From Allodiplogaster sudhausi (Eukaryota; Nematoda; Chromadorea; Rhabditida; Diplogasteridae): DNA of 64,000 nucleotides. The notes beneath the pieces were generated by a model. The model saw only the letters and a program-made list of their open reading frames with translations, was not told the origin of the DNA and did not search any database. The translations under genes and the position numbers were made by a program. Of this stretch, positions 9,768 through 21,643 are shown in pieces (positions within the stretch are counted from its first letter, which is position 1; every line of letters starts with the position of its first letter). The DNA lies in the NCBI GenBank assembly GCA_945643635.1, contig CALZFC010000004.1:3811001-3875000 (forward strand), in the 5' to 3' direction.

Positions 9768-11682
9768 ATGTTGACAAGTCTTTCTTGTCTTGCACCGGGA
9801 GCAACTCCTTCAGCAGAACAACCGCTATCTCAAACTAGCGAGGCTCTAATTCTTGCCGTCTACCACTTCTGTGGTCCCGCCTTCACTACTTTCAATGTAC
9901 TTGTCCTGGTTCTCATGTTATTCTTCGGGGATGCGCGAACTAAACCTTATACACGCCTTCAGATTCAGCTTCAGGTTAGTGATAGCTTTCCTTACGTTTC
10001 ATTAAATGATTCTTTCAATGTTCAGAATTTGCCGTTCGATTTTTCATTCGTTCTTTATTAGTTGTCGTGAATTCATTCAGACAGAAAAATCAGTAGTTAG
10101 AGCGTCCTCTATCGATAACACCATCCGTAAACCATATCCGTTATGCAATCCGTAGTGTATATCCGCAATCCAAAAAAATTGCATAGGCAGAAAAGAACCC
10201 GCATATGCACGTAATGCATTTCGGGCGCGCTACATTTTTTTGAATTCTGATATTTCCTCACATAGTGTCCATAGAATAACAAATTAACGGATTTTCCGAG
10301 GTGTTCAGTGTTAACGGATTTTGTATATGGAATGAGAGAGCCACTTTACGCGCCGCCTAACAAGTTAGCAAATATTTTTTTGTATTTACCCTTACAGATC
10401 ACGATTATCAGTTTCGATTTCATCTTTGACTTCCTCACCCCGATCAGTGTTTTGCATGAAATGGCCGTTTACTCTTGCCCAATTCGGATGATCTCAATCA
10501 CAGTCGAGGGCGTTCTTGTAAGCATTTGGAATTTGTGTTCCTGCTGTTCAACAAGCAAATATTCTCTTATTACACTGATTTTTATTTATTTATCTGTCCA
10601 TACGTTAATTTTAACGACGTTACTTCATTTAACAATTGACGTGTCAGTAGGAAAAAGATTGTCGGATAAAAATAATGTGAGTAATAATAATAAGAGGAAT
10701 CAGGGTTAGAAGTGCTGATCCTCGTATTCAACTTCAGGAAGTAAATCTCATATTTGGTTGTATCGTGGTCATTTCGTACTTCACGTGTGTCCTCCATCGT
10801 CACCAGCTGGCAATGCCGCCCTCTTCCATTTGTCGTCTTCGTAACTGGTCAGCCAAGGCAATAGTTCACGTCGCCTTCACTCTTCTTCTCGTCCTCGATT
10901 GTGCCAGCTTCTACTGTATGATTTCCAGTGCGCATCTGCCTAATCAGGTCTCACTTTGAATGCCCTGAGTCTTTTTTCATAATCCGTAAAATACTGCAAT
11001 TTAGGAAATACCAAAGAGCAAAGAATGGCTGCAGACGAAGCCAATTTTCTCTCTTTACACTCTCACTTCATCAGCTTTGATCTATTTCTTCTTGTGTATG
11101 TGCTAGTAGAAAGAAGAATTTAACATAAATAGCAAAAATAACTATTTAGGGTTCGTCTGCTCTGGCACAATAGCTTTCGTAATTGCTCTGCTGGTCTTGC
11201 ACTGCCTTCATGTGCTGCGGATGCCTAGTCGTGTCTTGAGCGTCCGTTCTAAGGCAATGCAGAGAAGAGCCATGGTTCTTCTCTCGGTTCAGGTCAATAA
11301 TATTTGAAGTTATACCACATACATATAACCGTTCTATTCCAGATTTTACTTCCATATTCGGTCGTTTTCATTCCTGTTGCCGGTATCATCTCTGATGCGT
11401 TCTTCCCGAATATAACACAGGGTAAATTTTTATTGAATTATTGAGGACAAAGATCCAACTATTTTAAATCAAAATCTAAATTATTCTTCTCTCCAACAAT
11501 GATTTGTAATAATGCGGAAAAGAGCTTGTTGAGGTGTCTCTGCCTTTCTGCTGCCCCTCGTATGTACTCACGGAATGCTCAATTCGCTGTGTGTCATCGC
11601 CTTCTCGCAGAAGTACCAAACAGTGTTGAGAAAACCCTTCCAACAGCTGGATCGCGCTATTCATTCATCATTTGCGCCATAA
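9768..11682 (+). CDS. SR-4: intact Srh-like 7TM chemoreceptor
   Basis: Seven exons: 9768-9974, 10398-10517, 10738-10947, 11005-11095, 11150-11292, 11343-11421, 11534-11682; 999 coding bases, 332 residues. All introns are GT-AG and phases agree throughout. Exon 1 carries an N-terminal stretch and TM1 (about residues 28-50). Exon 2 has TM2 and part of TM3 (HEMAVYSCP). Exon 3 holds two helices and the loop LHRHQLAMPP. The TM4-TM5 loop reads HLPNQEIPKSKEWLQ, like the iPdQ segment of Srh receptors. Exon 5 ends in LSVRSKAMQRRA before TM6. Exon 7 has THG in TM7 and the tail KYQTVLRKPF. Length and order fit the Srh family, so the inferred role is ligand detection in sensory neurons; the ligand is unknown. 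ATG was chosen because it opens exon 1 in every copy, six to nine bases after an AG that may be a splice-leader acceptor. Confidence 0.88.
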
Positions 11683-12510
11683 AATGAAGCTCATGGTTTC
11701 ACGGTTATGGCTCTACTCTTTGCAAGATCGCATTCTTCCTCCTACATTTTGAAATGAAGATCTTATATTGTGATAATTGCCTTTTTCAACGTCAGAAAAT
11801 GTGGATTTTAAACTATCTGCAATATTCGATGCAGTTAAATGCTTATTTATGGTATAAACTGCTCAACGGTATTGCAATAATCAAGCAGTCTTGCGTTATA
11901 GATAGACGAAATTTTTTTATGAAGCTTCGCAGCGACAGTATAAGGCAATGTGCAAGCTTGACATACGACAAATGCAATTTTGTTATTATACATCTTGCAG
12001 CGTCAACACAGTGAAGATTAAATTAACAATAACATAGTAAGTATCCCTTCTAGCTAAGCTCACAACCTTGAATGGCAAGTTCACATCACATGTAGTATGT
12101 ACTACTATCTATGTATATACTCACATAACAATGAATTATATGCGCTCCAACGTATTCAAATTGAAATGAAGCAAATTAACTCGCACAATAAAGTGAAGGA
12201 TTCTCTTTAGCTTAATCATATGCTGATATTTCAGCGAAAAATAAAGTATGTTGTTATGTCAAGTTCAGTTTTCATTCTCGGAATTGTTTGAGACAGCAGA
12301 CGTGACGAAAAGATTTGTTTTATTTTTTTCGCACGACAAGGTCCTTCTAGACCTTCATCTTAAACTTTATTTACCCACACCATATGTTAGTGAAATGTGG
12401 AAGTGAAAATGTAGCGAGGGAAAATTTTTTTTCAGTTCCTATAAGATTCAAAAAGCAGATATGATCTTTTTGCGGAAGATCTTAATTGTGACCAGCTTTC
12501 AGAAGATTTC
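11683..12510. other. SR-4 3' flank and SR-5 5' flank
   Basis: 11750-12010 is the shared receptor 3' flank. 12180-12510 matches the upstream region of SR-4 (9420-9767). No other gene seen. TTTCAG ends eight bases before the SR-5 ATG. Confidence 0.5.
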
Positions 12511-12984
12511 ATGTTGGCAACGCTTTCTTGCCTGGCACCGGGAGCAACTCCTTCAGCAGAACAACCGCTATCTCAAACTAGCGAGACTCTAATTCTTGCC
12601 GTCTACCACATCTGTGGTCCAATCTTCACTACATTCAATATTTTTGTCCTGGTTCTCATGTTATTCTTCGGGGATGCGCGTACTAAACCTTACACACGCC
12701 TTCAAATTCAGCTTCAATTTGGTGATAGATCAAAGTTTCGTTGAAATTCTTTAAATGTCTGCAATAAGCCTTTCTTTTTTCACTCTTTCAATAGTATTTT
12801 TAGCGTCGACGCAAATACACAGAAAAATAACCGTTACCGGTTACGGTATCGGATGCCTCCAGCGGATATATCAGTAGTTTAGGTAACACTATCCATAAAC
12901 AATATCCGTAATGCAATGCGTAGTTAATATACGCAATATACATAGTTTATCTGGCTCGCATATTTATATATACAGCATATCAGT

Positions 12985-13949
12985 AGCCTTTGAGCACGAC
13001 CTGCCTGGGGTTTTTTTTTTGATTTCGTATATGAAAAGTGGCTCACCTCTACAACTCGACGTCCTCTACATCATGCCGTACATTTTTTTTTAAAATAATT
13101 TTCCGTTCGAGAAACAGTACAGTACCCAACAAAGTATGATTACCCATAACTCCGCTGAATTTCAGAATTTGATGAAAGCAAAGATACCATTCGATAGCCC
13201 ATTGAGCGCACTTTACGTTTGATCTGGGGTAAAATTTTCTAAAAATTTTATTTTCGACCCAAAACATGGCCCTGAACCTTTTTGAGGCCACTTTTTTGAA
13301 AATGTTTGCTCATTTTTGGAAAGAGTACCCTGCAGTTTTTTGATATGTTGTAGTGCGTGAAATTTGCTACAGGAATTCGTATCATTCAAAATTCAAAAAC
13401 ATAGCGGTAGGCACACCTTGCGAAAAACTCGCTCGAACAGTTTCAAGAGCAACCATTTGATGTGGGTAGGTTTGGGGGAATTTCTAGATTTTGCTAAAAA
13501 GCTCCAGGAAAGCTATTATAAGCATCTCAGACTTTTTTCATCTCTAATAAAAAAAATAACTCTCGGATCCGACCACTTTAAAGGGGCAAAATCGCAGCGG
13601 GCAGAAGCTTAACCGGTCCTCTTTAAAGTGGTCGGATCCGGGAGTTCTTTTTTTAATTAGAATCAGCTTGATCTGGCAGATGCATAGAATAGCTTTCCTG
13701 GAGCGTTTGAGAAAAACCAGAAATTTATTCAAACCTACCCTCCCCCCCATCAAATGGTTGCTCGTGAAACTGTTCGAGCGAGTTTTTCGCAAGGTGTGCC
13801 TACCGCTATGTTTTTGATTGATACGAATTCGTGAAGCAGATCGAGTTGTATAGGTGAGCCAATTTTTAAAAACGAATTCGAAAAAAATTCCCCAGGGCAG
13901 CACTCAATAATGCAGTGCTCGAGTCTTATGGAGAGGCTGTCTTAAGAGA
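12985..13949. repeat. Small palindromic unit of the foldback insertion
   Basis: 13364-13590 and 13610-13860 are inverted copies about a centre near 13600 (CGGATCCGACCACTTTAAAG and its reverse complement). The outer parts (CCTGCCTGGGG near 13000, CCCCAGGGCAG near 13890) also pair. The left tip is degenerate. Confidence 0.65.
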
Positions 13950-16900
13950 GCCTCTCAGTAGGACTCAATCATGGCCTGCCCTGGAAATTTTTTTATTTTT
14001 AAAAAACATGGAAATCACATATCTTATACAACTCGACGAGCTCTTTAAAATGAGCATAAAATCAGTTCTGTATGTTTTTTTTCCCTATGAACTACGTTAC
14101 CGTAACCCTGAAAATTCATCTGACTGTAACTCCTTTAAAAGTTTGTTTTAAAAAGTTATGAAGATACCGTTCGGTAGTTTTTTATAAGCCCAAAATTTCA
14201 TCTGGAGAAGTTTTTTGTGAAAAATTTTTTTTGACCAAAATAATTGACCTCAAACATTTGACGAGTCATATTGAACCTTTATGGTCATTTCTACACCTCG
14301 GCTCCCTGTTCAGAAGAAAGAGCATAAAATTTGCTACAAAATAAGATCCTTTCAAAAGAAATTCGAGCGTACCAACTTTTTCTATATCTTAGGAAACGCG
14401 CGCAACGGGGGGTGAGCGTTCACTTAGGAGGGGGGGGGGGGTGAGGAGTCGGAAATAGTTCGACCCACATTTCTGCCGCGGATAACGTTTTCGCGCAATC
14501 ACAGATATTATTCGGTAGCTCTTTGCATGCCCTTTCAATTTCATTCAAAGAAGTGTTTTGTGAAAGCTGTTTTTGGCCAAAAATAATCACCTCAAACTTT
14601 TTAACGAGTCATATTGAATCCCTACGGTCATTTCTACACCGTGGCTCCCTAGTCAGAAGAAAGAGCATAAAATTTGCTACAAATTAAGATCCTTTCAAAA
14701 GAAATTCGAGCGTACCAACTTTTGCTATATCTTAGGAAACGCGCGTAACGGGGGTCGAGCGTTCACTTAGGAGGGGGGGGGGGTGAGGAGTCGGAAATGC
14801 ATAGATCCACACTCCTCGTCCGCGGCAAACGTTTTCGCGCCATCACGTTCATCCCGTTCCTTGACCATTTACATTTTATATCATTTATCTGACTTGCACA
14901 GAGCAGGGAAAATATCACAAAAATCTATTAGATCACAAGATCGAGCACGAGCATTGCTATAAGTTGAGTAACTTTCCAAATTAATTTCTACGAATTTTTT
15001 CAATTCTACAAGACACGTGCTGAACTGCCTTCATGTTTGGGTTTGAGCAGATGCAATGTGCTAAAAGATATTGCGTAATAAGGTGCAACATGCATTTCTC
15101 ATTCATTTCTCTTTGAGTATAATTGAATGCAATAGTTGCATAATAATCTATATGGCAATTAGAACAGACAGCTAAAATTTCTTGTTATTCGTCAGGTTTT
15201 AGCAGAAGCTGGAAACGTACGCAGTCCTGGGTGAATAAGGAAATGCTCATAGTGGAGAACCGCGTGAGCTTCATTCCTTGTCACACGTTCGTTCCTTGTC
15301 GAAATGGGGTACTTTGCTCTCGGCTCTAAACCACAAATACGTGTACGGTGTTCTAGTCGTGTTTCAAACCTATTCCATGTATGGAGGAGAATGGTGGTGG
15401 CAGCGAGCAAACTTTCCGATTATTATCTCTTCTTCGCATGTAGTGACGATACTTGTATGGATTGTCCCATTCGGTTGCAAGCTCGCTGACATGTTTTTCG
15501 CAGATCAGCCTTCTGCCGATTCCTTGTAGCTGAAATAGTCGCATATACACAGGTTTGTCTATGAAATTTACAACCTCCGCTTCATTGTTATGATCCCACT
15601 GAAACTCTCCGGCCCCTCGGGTTAGTATCAAGTCAATCATGTTTGCTGTGCCGTAGGTGTGCTCTAGATCCTCATTTCTCAGATCGATCATTCTGTAAAA
15701 ACATTTTAACTGGAAGTTATTTGTTAGTCGAACAACTCATACCTTTTAAGAGCTCCTTCACAATCTGTTGAAACCATCGAAACTTTTGCTCTCTCCTTGG
15801 TTTCCATGGCTGTTGTGCGAAGAACATTGAAATAGCAGTGCTCTTGGCTCTGCTCCTCCACCATGGTTGCATCAGCTTGAACAAAATTGACAGGATCATC
15901 GCCTCGCTTGTATCTCCCTCTTGGAGCACCATAGGCTGCTGCTAGAAGTAGCATAAATATCCCGGAGAACATTATGAACCTGTAACAAAGAAATACATAT
16001 GTATGCACATATTCCTATAAAAGTAGGCAATTGATTTGAAAACATGTCGCTTGCACATAGCACAGTAGCGAAAAAATAAAGTGTTTTCATGATGGGCGTG
16101 GCATATATGTATGTACATATATGCATGTGTATAGTTGATGCAATGGATATCATTAGCACGCAGTAGATAATTAGGTAATTATTTTATCCGAATATAGGCA
16201 AAAGTAGCGACCTCTCGAATGAGAAACGCGTGTTGCATTTTATTATGCATCTTTGAACAAATTTCATCTGCTCAAACCATATCGCGGAAAACATATCGCC
16301 CAAAAACCTGATGAGAAGTTGCATAACTTCGTGGGAATAAAATATTTTGAAAGTAACTCACTATTTAGCAAATTTCGTCATCGTACTTGTAGTCGAAGAA
16401 AAAGCTGTGGAAAGTGAAATAGAGTAGTATAAGGACTGGCTGAAACATTTGAGCTTGTTTATACAGGTCAAAATCAAATTTACAGAAAAAAGATCCTTCA
16501 GAAATAATAAATTGTAAGAACTTTGTCCCTGCTCTGTGCAAGTCAGATAAATGATATAAAATGTAAATGGTCAAGGAACGGGATGAACGTGATGGCGCGA
16601 AAACGAGGACGGACGAGGAGTGTGGATCTATGCATTTCCGACTCCTCACCCCCCCCCCCCCCCCTCCTAAGTGAACGCTCGACCCCCGTTACGCGCGTTT
16701 CCTAAGATATAGCAAAAGTTGGTACGCTCGAATTTCTTTTGAAAGGATCTTAATTTGTAGCAAATTTTATGCTCTTTCTTCTGACCAGGGAGCCAAGGTG
16801 TAGAAATGACCGTAGGGATTCAATATAACTCGTTAAAAAGTTTGAGGTGATTATTTTTGGCCAAAAACAGCTTTCACAAAACACTTCTTTGAATGAAATT

Positions 16901-17510
16901 GAAAGGGCATGCAAAGAGCTACCGAATAATATCTGTGATTGCGCGAAAACGTTATCCGCGGCAGAAATGTGGGTCGAACTATTTCCGACTCCTCACCCCC
17001 CCCCCCCCCCTCCTAAGTGAACGCTCACCCCCCGTTGCGCGCGTTTCCTAAGATATAGAAAAAGTTGGTACGCTCGAATTTCTTTTGAAAGGATCTTATT
17101 TTGTAGCAAATTTTATGCTCTTTCTTCTGAACAGGGAGCCGAGGTGTAGAAATAACCATAAAGGTTCAATATGACTCGTCAAAAAGTTTGAGGTCAATTA
17201 TTTTGGTCAAAAAAAATTTTTCACAAAAAACTTCTCCAGATGAAATTTTGGGCTTATAAAAAACTACCGAACGGTATCTTCATAACTTTTTAAAACAAAC
17301 TTTTAAAGGAGTTACAGTCGGATGAATTTTCAGGGTTACGGTAACGTAGTTCATAGGGAAAAAAACATACAGAACTGATTTTATGCTCATTTTAAAGAGC
17401 TCGTCGAGTTGTATAAGATATGTGATTTCCATATTTTTTAAAAATAAAAAAATTCCCAGGGCAGGGCTTGATACATCGGTGGTCGAGTCTTACGGAGAGG
17501 CTCTCTTAAG
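13941..17510. repeat. Large foldback unit with about 970-base arms
   Basis: Left arm about 13941-14910, right arm about 16523-17510, nearly identical as inverted copies, around a 1.6 kb core. Each arm contains two diverged tandem sub-units of about 330 bases. Each sub-unit holds AAATTTGCTAC, CGAGCGTACCAAC, AGGAAACGCGCG and a run of ten or more G before TGAGGAGTCGGAAAT; a related degenerate unit lies at 13090-13420. The tandem sub-structure is what foldback-type elements show. Confidence 0.75.
15353..15972 (-). CDS. Secreted protein gene inside the foldback core
   Basis: Two exons on the minus strand: 15743-15972 and 15353-15692, separated by a 50-base GT-AG intron (donor GTATGAG, acceptor TTTTTACAG) in phase 2; 189 residues. 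The product starts MFSGIFMLLLAAAYGAPRGR, a clear signal peptide, followed by a dibasic site RYKR that could be a processing point. The mature part is hydrophilic with four cysteines and a C-terminal stretch with YKYRHYMRRRD. TTACAG ends seven bases before the ATG, either the acceptor of a 5' UTR intron or a splice-leader site. No family recognised. It lies between the inverted arms, so it may be cargo of the element or a host gene caught by it. A complete frame with good splice sites in such a place suggests recent arrival or continued use. Confidence 0.55.
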
Positions 17511-18391
17511 AGTAATAGGGCAGCATGCAATTCAAAAAAAGAAAACATTTTATTGGCAGAAATGAACCCCGCAAGCACAAAATGCATTTTGGGCGGGCTA
17601 ACCACTACTCCATTCGCACAACAAGGATATTTAGTCCCTGTATGTACATAATGTCAATAGAGCAATAACTTTACGTATATTCCGACGTTTATGTTAATGC
17701 ATTTTGTATACGAATTGAGAGAGCTTCTTTAAGCGCCGCCAAACAGGTCAACTTATATTTGCTTTCTGTGTGTACTCTTACAGATCACGAGCATCAGTTT
17801 CGATGTCATCTTTGACTTCCTAGTTCTGATCAGTGCTGTGCATGAAATGGCCGTTTACTCTTGCCCAATGCAGATGATCTCAATCACAGTCGAGAGCAGT
17901 CTTGTAAGCATATGGAATTTGTGTATATATTGTTAGGCTTCATCTGTACTGCCACAACAGCCGTCGTACTTACTACGCTTGTCTTGCACTGCCTACATGT
18001 TTTGAGCAGACCAAGTCGTACCTTGAGTGTCCGTTCTAAGGCAATGCAGAGGAGAGCCATGATTCTTCTCTCGGTTCAGGTCGTTCACTTCAGATGTTAA
18101 ACCACATATAACCTTTTTTCCAGATTTTACTTCCATTTTCGGTCGTTTTCATTCCAGCTGTCGGTAGCATATCTGATACGTACTTCCCAAACATAACACA
18201 GGGTTAATTTGTAGTGAATTTTCGTAAAAATCCAACCATTTCAAATAAAAATCGAAATTATTCCTTCTCTCCAACAACGTATGGAGTCTCAAAAGCGCCC
18301 GTTGAGGTGTCTCGGCCTTTTTGCTACCTCTTGTGAGCACTCACGGAGTGCTCACTTGTTAGAGAAAGAGGCTATTCCGGGGAAGGAACTT

Positions 18392-19559
18392 CCGCGGCAT
18401 TAATCTTGCCGTTTGTCCAAGACATGTCCAGGACCATCGGTCATGACCGCTCATGGTCATAATCATGTCAAGGACACGTCAAAGACATGTCATGGACACC
18501 TCACATATGCGCGTTAAAATACTTTTTTTTTGACATTTTCAGATCTTTTTACTGTTATTCTATATTTATTTAAGAAAATAATCAAAATAAAAAAGAGAAG
18601 TTAAAATGGTTCACTCTAAGTCCACTTTTGAAAAAAATGCAACTTTTAAAGTCGAATTGCACCAGACACTTATACAACAATCAATTGCAACAGGGCCACC
18701 CCTTCGGCAGGAGAAACAGGCTGCAAATTGTCATCTGCTTGAAACTATGTATCGAATCGGATTTCTTTCCATACCCCAATTCTGAGATACGCCCAAGGTC
18801 CTTCCTGCAAGCCAGTTCCCTCTATCTTCTCATGCACAACCACATCTCCAGAAATTCTTACAATTAGATGTCACAACATTTATTGATAGTGCTTCAAAAC
18901 ATGGCCATAACAAAAACGGTGGGGGAGAAGAACGGGGCACTCCGTGCAACATTCGCGATCACTGCTTGAATACGATGGCGCCGAGCAGTGGATGTGCGAG
19001 TTGGCGCCAGTCAGTAATTCGAGAGACGCATGTTCGCGAGGCAAGCTTCTCCCGTCTCTTCAGCTATGCTCTTCAGCACAATGGTGGCGAATGGATCCAA
19101 AAACATGCCGAATTCAGTTTAGAAAAAGAAAACAACATAAAATAAGTGCAGTTTGTTAAAGAACGTGGAAGAACGTTCTTGCATCCACCCGAGAATTGTT
19201 GGCTCGTTTAAAATTTTCCCCCCAAATTGACTTCAAACAAAACTAAAAAAGAGGTGCCATATGTCATAAACAGTGTCGCATGCCATAATTTGTCCGGGAC
19301 ATCGGTAGTAACCGCGACCGTGTCGCTATGGTCATGACCACGTAAGGTACAAGCCCACAAAAGTGTCCATGACCATCGAGATTTTTTTTCTTTTTTGTCA
19401 AGGACACGTCCAGGACATGTCTTAGACATGTCCTAGACCCCTGTGTATTAAGATAGGCAGAAGTGGATGTGTCCAAGACATGTGTCCGTTTTATTTTGAA
19501 ACGGTTATGACCGATTATCCTTGACATGTCTTGGACAAACGGCATGATTAATGCCGCGG
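18392..19559. mobile_element. 1.2 kb terminal-inverted-repeat element, copy 2
   Basis: Nearly the same sequence as 849-2029, with the same ends (CCGCGGCATTAATCTTGC and its inverse) and the same neighbours: SR-5 at the left and SR-6 3' flank at the right. The shared position shows that the element was copied by segmental duplication rather than by a second insertion. Small indels separate the copies, for example near 18660-18720 and 18930. Confidence 0.65.
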
Positions 19560-20053
19560 CTGCTCCTTCAGCCACGCAAGATAAGGACATTGTCGCTTCA
19601 AGGAAGTTTATATCTTATAATTAAAATTGTTTGCAGGTTAGACGAAGTGAAAACAAAGCACGTTTACCGTGGGAGATCAGTTTGTTAGCGAAATGCTTTT
19701 GATTTTTAAACGTCTCAGACAATTCACACTGTATACGAAAAAATTACGCACAAACTTTTTGTTCGTTTCAACTCCTGATTCTAGGCGAAAATATGTTATT
19801 GTTACTTTAAACTTCACTGTGTTTACGCCTCAGGATGTTCTATACTATAACTGAATTCCAGTAACACAGTATTCTACATCTTTATTACTGCAATACCGTT
19901 GAGCTGTTTCGAATAATGCAGATGGTCTAGAATCCATATTTTCTGTCATTAAATGGCAATAATCACAATATAAGATCTGCATTTCAAAATGTAGTAGGAA
20001 TAATGCTATTTTGTACAGCCTTGAGCCACCGCCGTCAAACCATGAGCTTCTTT

Positions 20054-21643
20054 TTACGGCGCCAATGATGAGTGAATAGCGCGATGGAAGGGTTTTCTCA
20101 ACACTGTTTGGTACTTCTGCGAGAAGGCGATGACACACAGCGAATTGAACACTCCGTGAGTACATACGAGGGGCAGCAGAAAGGCTGAGACACCTCAACA
20201 AACTCTTTTCTACATTTTTTAAAATGAGAGATCATGCTTTGTTGGAGAGAAGAATGAACTAGATTTTTATTGTGAAAGGTTCGATTCTTTAAACAAAAAT
20301 TACTACAAATTAACCATATGTTATGTTTGGGAAGAATGTATCGGAGATGATACCGACAGCTGGAATAAAAACGACTGAATACGGAAGTGAAATCTGGAAA
20401 GATAACGGATATATGTGGTATAACTTCAAAAGTGAATGACCTGAACCGAGAGAAGAACCATGGCTCTTCTCTGCATGGCCTTAGAACGGACACTCAAGAC
20501 ACTACTAGGCATCCGTAGCACATGAAGGCAGTGCAAGACCAGCAGAGCAATTACGAAAGCTATTGTGCCAGAGCAGACAAAGCCTAAGTGGAGTTATTTT
20601 TGATATTTATATTCAATTTTTTTTTCTCTTATCACGTACACATTGAGAAATAGAACATGACTGATGAAGTGAGACCGTAAAGTGAGTAAATTGGCTTCGT
20701 CTGCAGCCACTCCTTGCTCTTCGGTAACTCCTAAATTGCAGAACCTTTTTCTCTTGACCATTCACCCGTTTCCCACTTTCCGACTTTCCCCGATAATGAA
20801 GAGGAAGAAAGAGACATTGATGGGCGTAAATAGTGAGACCTGATTAGGTAGATGAGCACTGAAAAGCATGGAGTAGAAGATGTAGAAATCTAGAAGAAGG
20901 AGAACAGTGAAGGCGACGTGAACAACTGCTTTGGCTGGCCAGCTGCGAAGACGCCACATGGAAGATGGTGGCATGGAAAGCTGGTGACGGTGGAGGACGC
21001 ACGAGAAGTACGAGGAGGCCACGAAACAACCAATCATTGCCTTTACGCCCTGAAGTGCATTATAGTCTGTAATAATAAAAAAATTGCTTGTTGAATTGAT
21101 GAAACACAAAATGCATATATGCTTACAAAAATGCGATCGATTGTGATTGAGATCATCTGAAATGGGCAAGCGTAAACGGCCATTTCATGCACAGCACTGA
21201 TCGGAGCTTGGAAGTCAAAGGCGAAATCGAGACCGATACTCATGATCTACAAGAGAACATACAGAAAAAATACCCGTTAACTTGTTACTTTAAAGCGACT
21301 CTCTAAATCCTTATACAAAATCCGTAAGCATAAACGTCGGAATATCAGTCGACGCCAAAAAGTAAATACATAAAGAATGAAAAAGGAATTCTTATTCTTG
21401 ACATTCAAAGTATTTTAATGTAACTCTATCACTAACCTGAAGCTGAATCTGAAGGCGTGTATAAGGTTTAGTACGCGCATCCCCGCAGAATAACATGAGA
21501 ACCAGGACAAGTATATTGAATGTAGTGAAGATTGGACCACAGATGTGGTAGACGGCAAGAATTAGAGTCTCGCTAGTTTGAGATAGCGGTTGTTCTGCTG
21601 AAGGAGTTGCTCCCGGTGCCAGGCAAGAAAGCGTTGCCAACAT
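20054..21643 (-). CDS. SR-6: intact Srh-like 7TM chemoreceptor
   Basis: Exons on the minus strand: 21437-21643, 21127-21246, 20840-21049, 20640-20730, 20441-20583, 20315-20393, 20054-20193; 990 coding bases, 329 residues, all phases consistent. It starts MLATLSCLAPGATPSAEQPL. Exon 2 differs from the SR-4/SR-7 type (LDFAFDFQAPISAVHEMAVY). Exon 3 reads GVKAMIGCFVASSYFSCVLH. Exon 4 opens ELPKSKEWLQ. TM7 contains THGVFNSLCVIAFS and the gene ends RAIHSSLAP, three residues shorter than SR-4. The exon 6 donor follows ITYG rather than ITQG. It is an apparently functional, more divergent member. A TTTCAG precedes the ATG by eight bases. Confidence 0.87.

Larger units (their letters stand above)
12938..17526. 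mobile_element. Compound foldback insertion in SR-5 intron 1
   Basis: Intron 1 of SR-4 runs through GCAATCC near 10165 without interruption. In SR-5 the same intron is split, with GCAAT at both edges (12933-12937 and 17527-17531), a candidate 5-base target duplication. The insert consists of a smaller palindrome (about 12985-13949) directly joined to a larger inverted-repeat unit (13941-17510). Both have ends of the type CTTAAGAGAGCCTCTC, next to CCTGCCCTGG. The structure resembles foldback elements, whose long arms are made of tandem sub-repeats. No transposase is seen. Confidence 0.65.
12511..18362 (+). pseudogene. SR-5: receptor pseudogene with a giant intron insertion
   Basis: Exon 1 is 12511-12717 (69 codons, open), but the donor CAG/GTTGGTG of other copies reads CAATTTGGTG, so the GT is lost. 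Intron 1 contains the 4.6 kb insertion at about 12938-17526. Exon 2 is 17784-17903 (40 codons, open). Exons 3 and 4 are deleted, leaving 33 bases between exon 2 and exon 5 (17937-18079). Exon 6 is 18124-18202. Exon 7 starts at 18307 and is cut by a 466-base deletion relative to SR-1, with TCA microhomology at the joint, giving a stop at 18360-18362 inside TM7. It is a paralogue of SR-1 with several independent lesions. Confidence 0.85.

Noticed and set aside
15896..16159. Hydrophobic 87-codon minus frame overlapping the secreted gene
   Set aside because: Overlaps the better-supported signal-peptide exon in another frame and is AT/TATG-rich.
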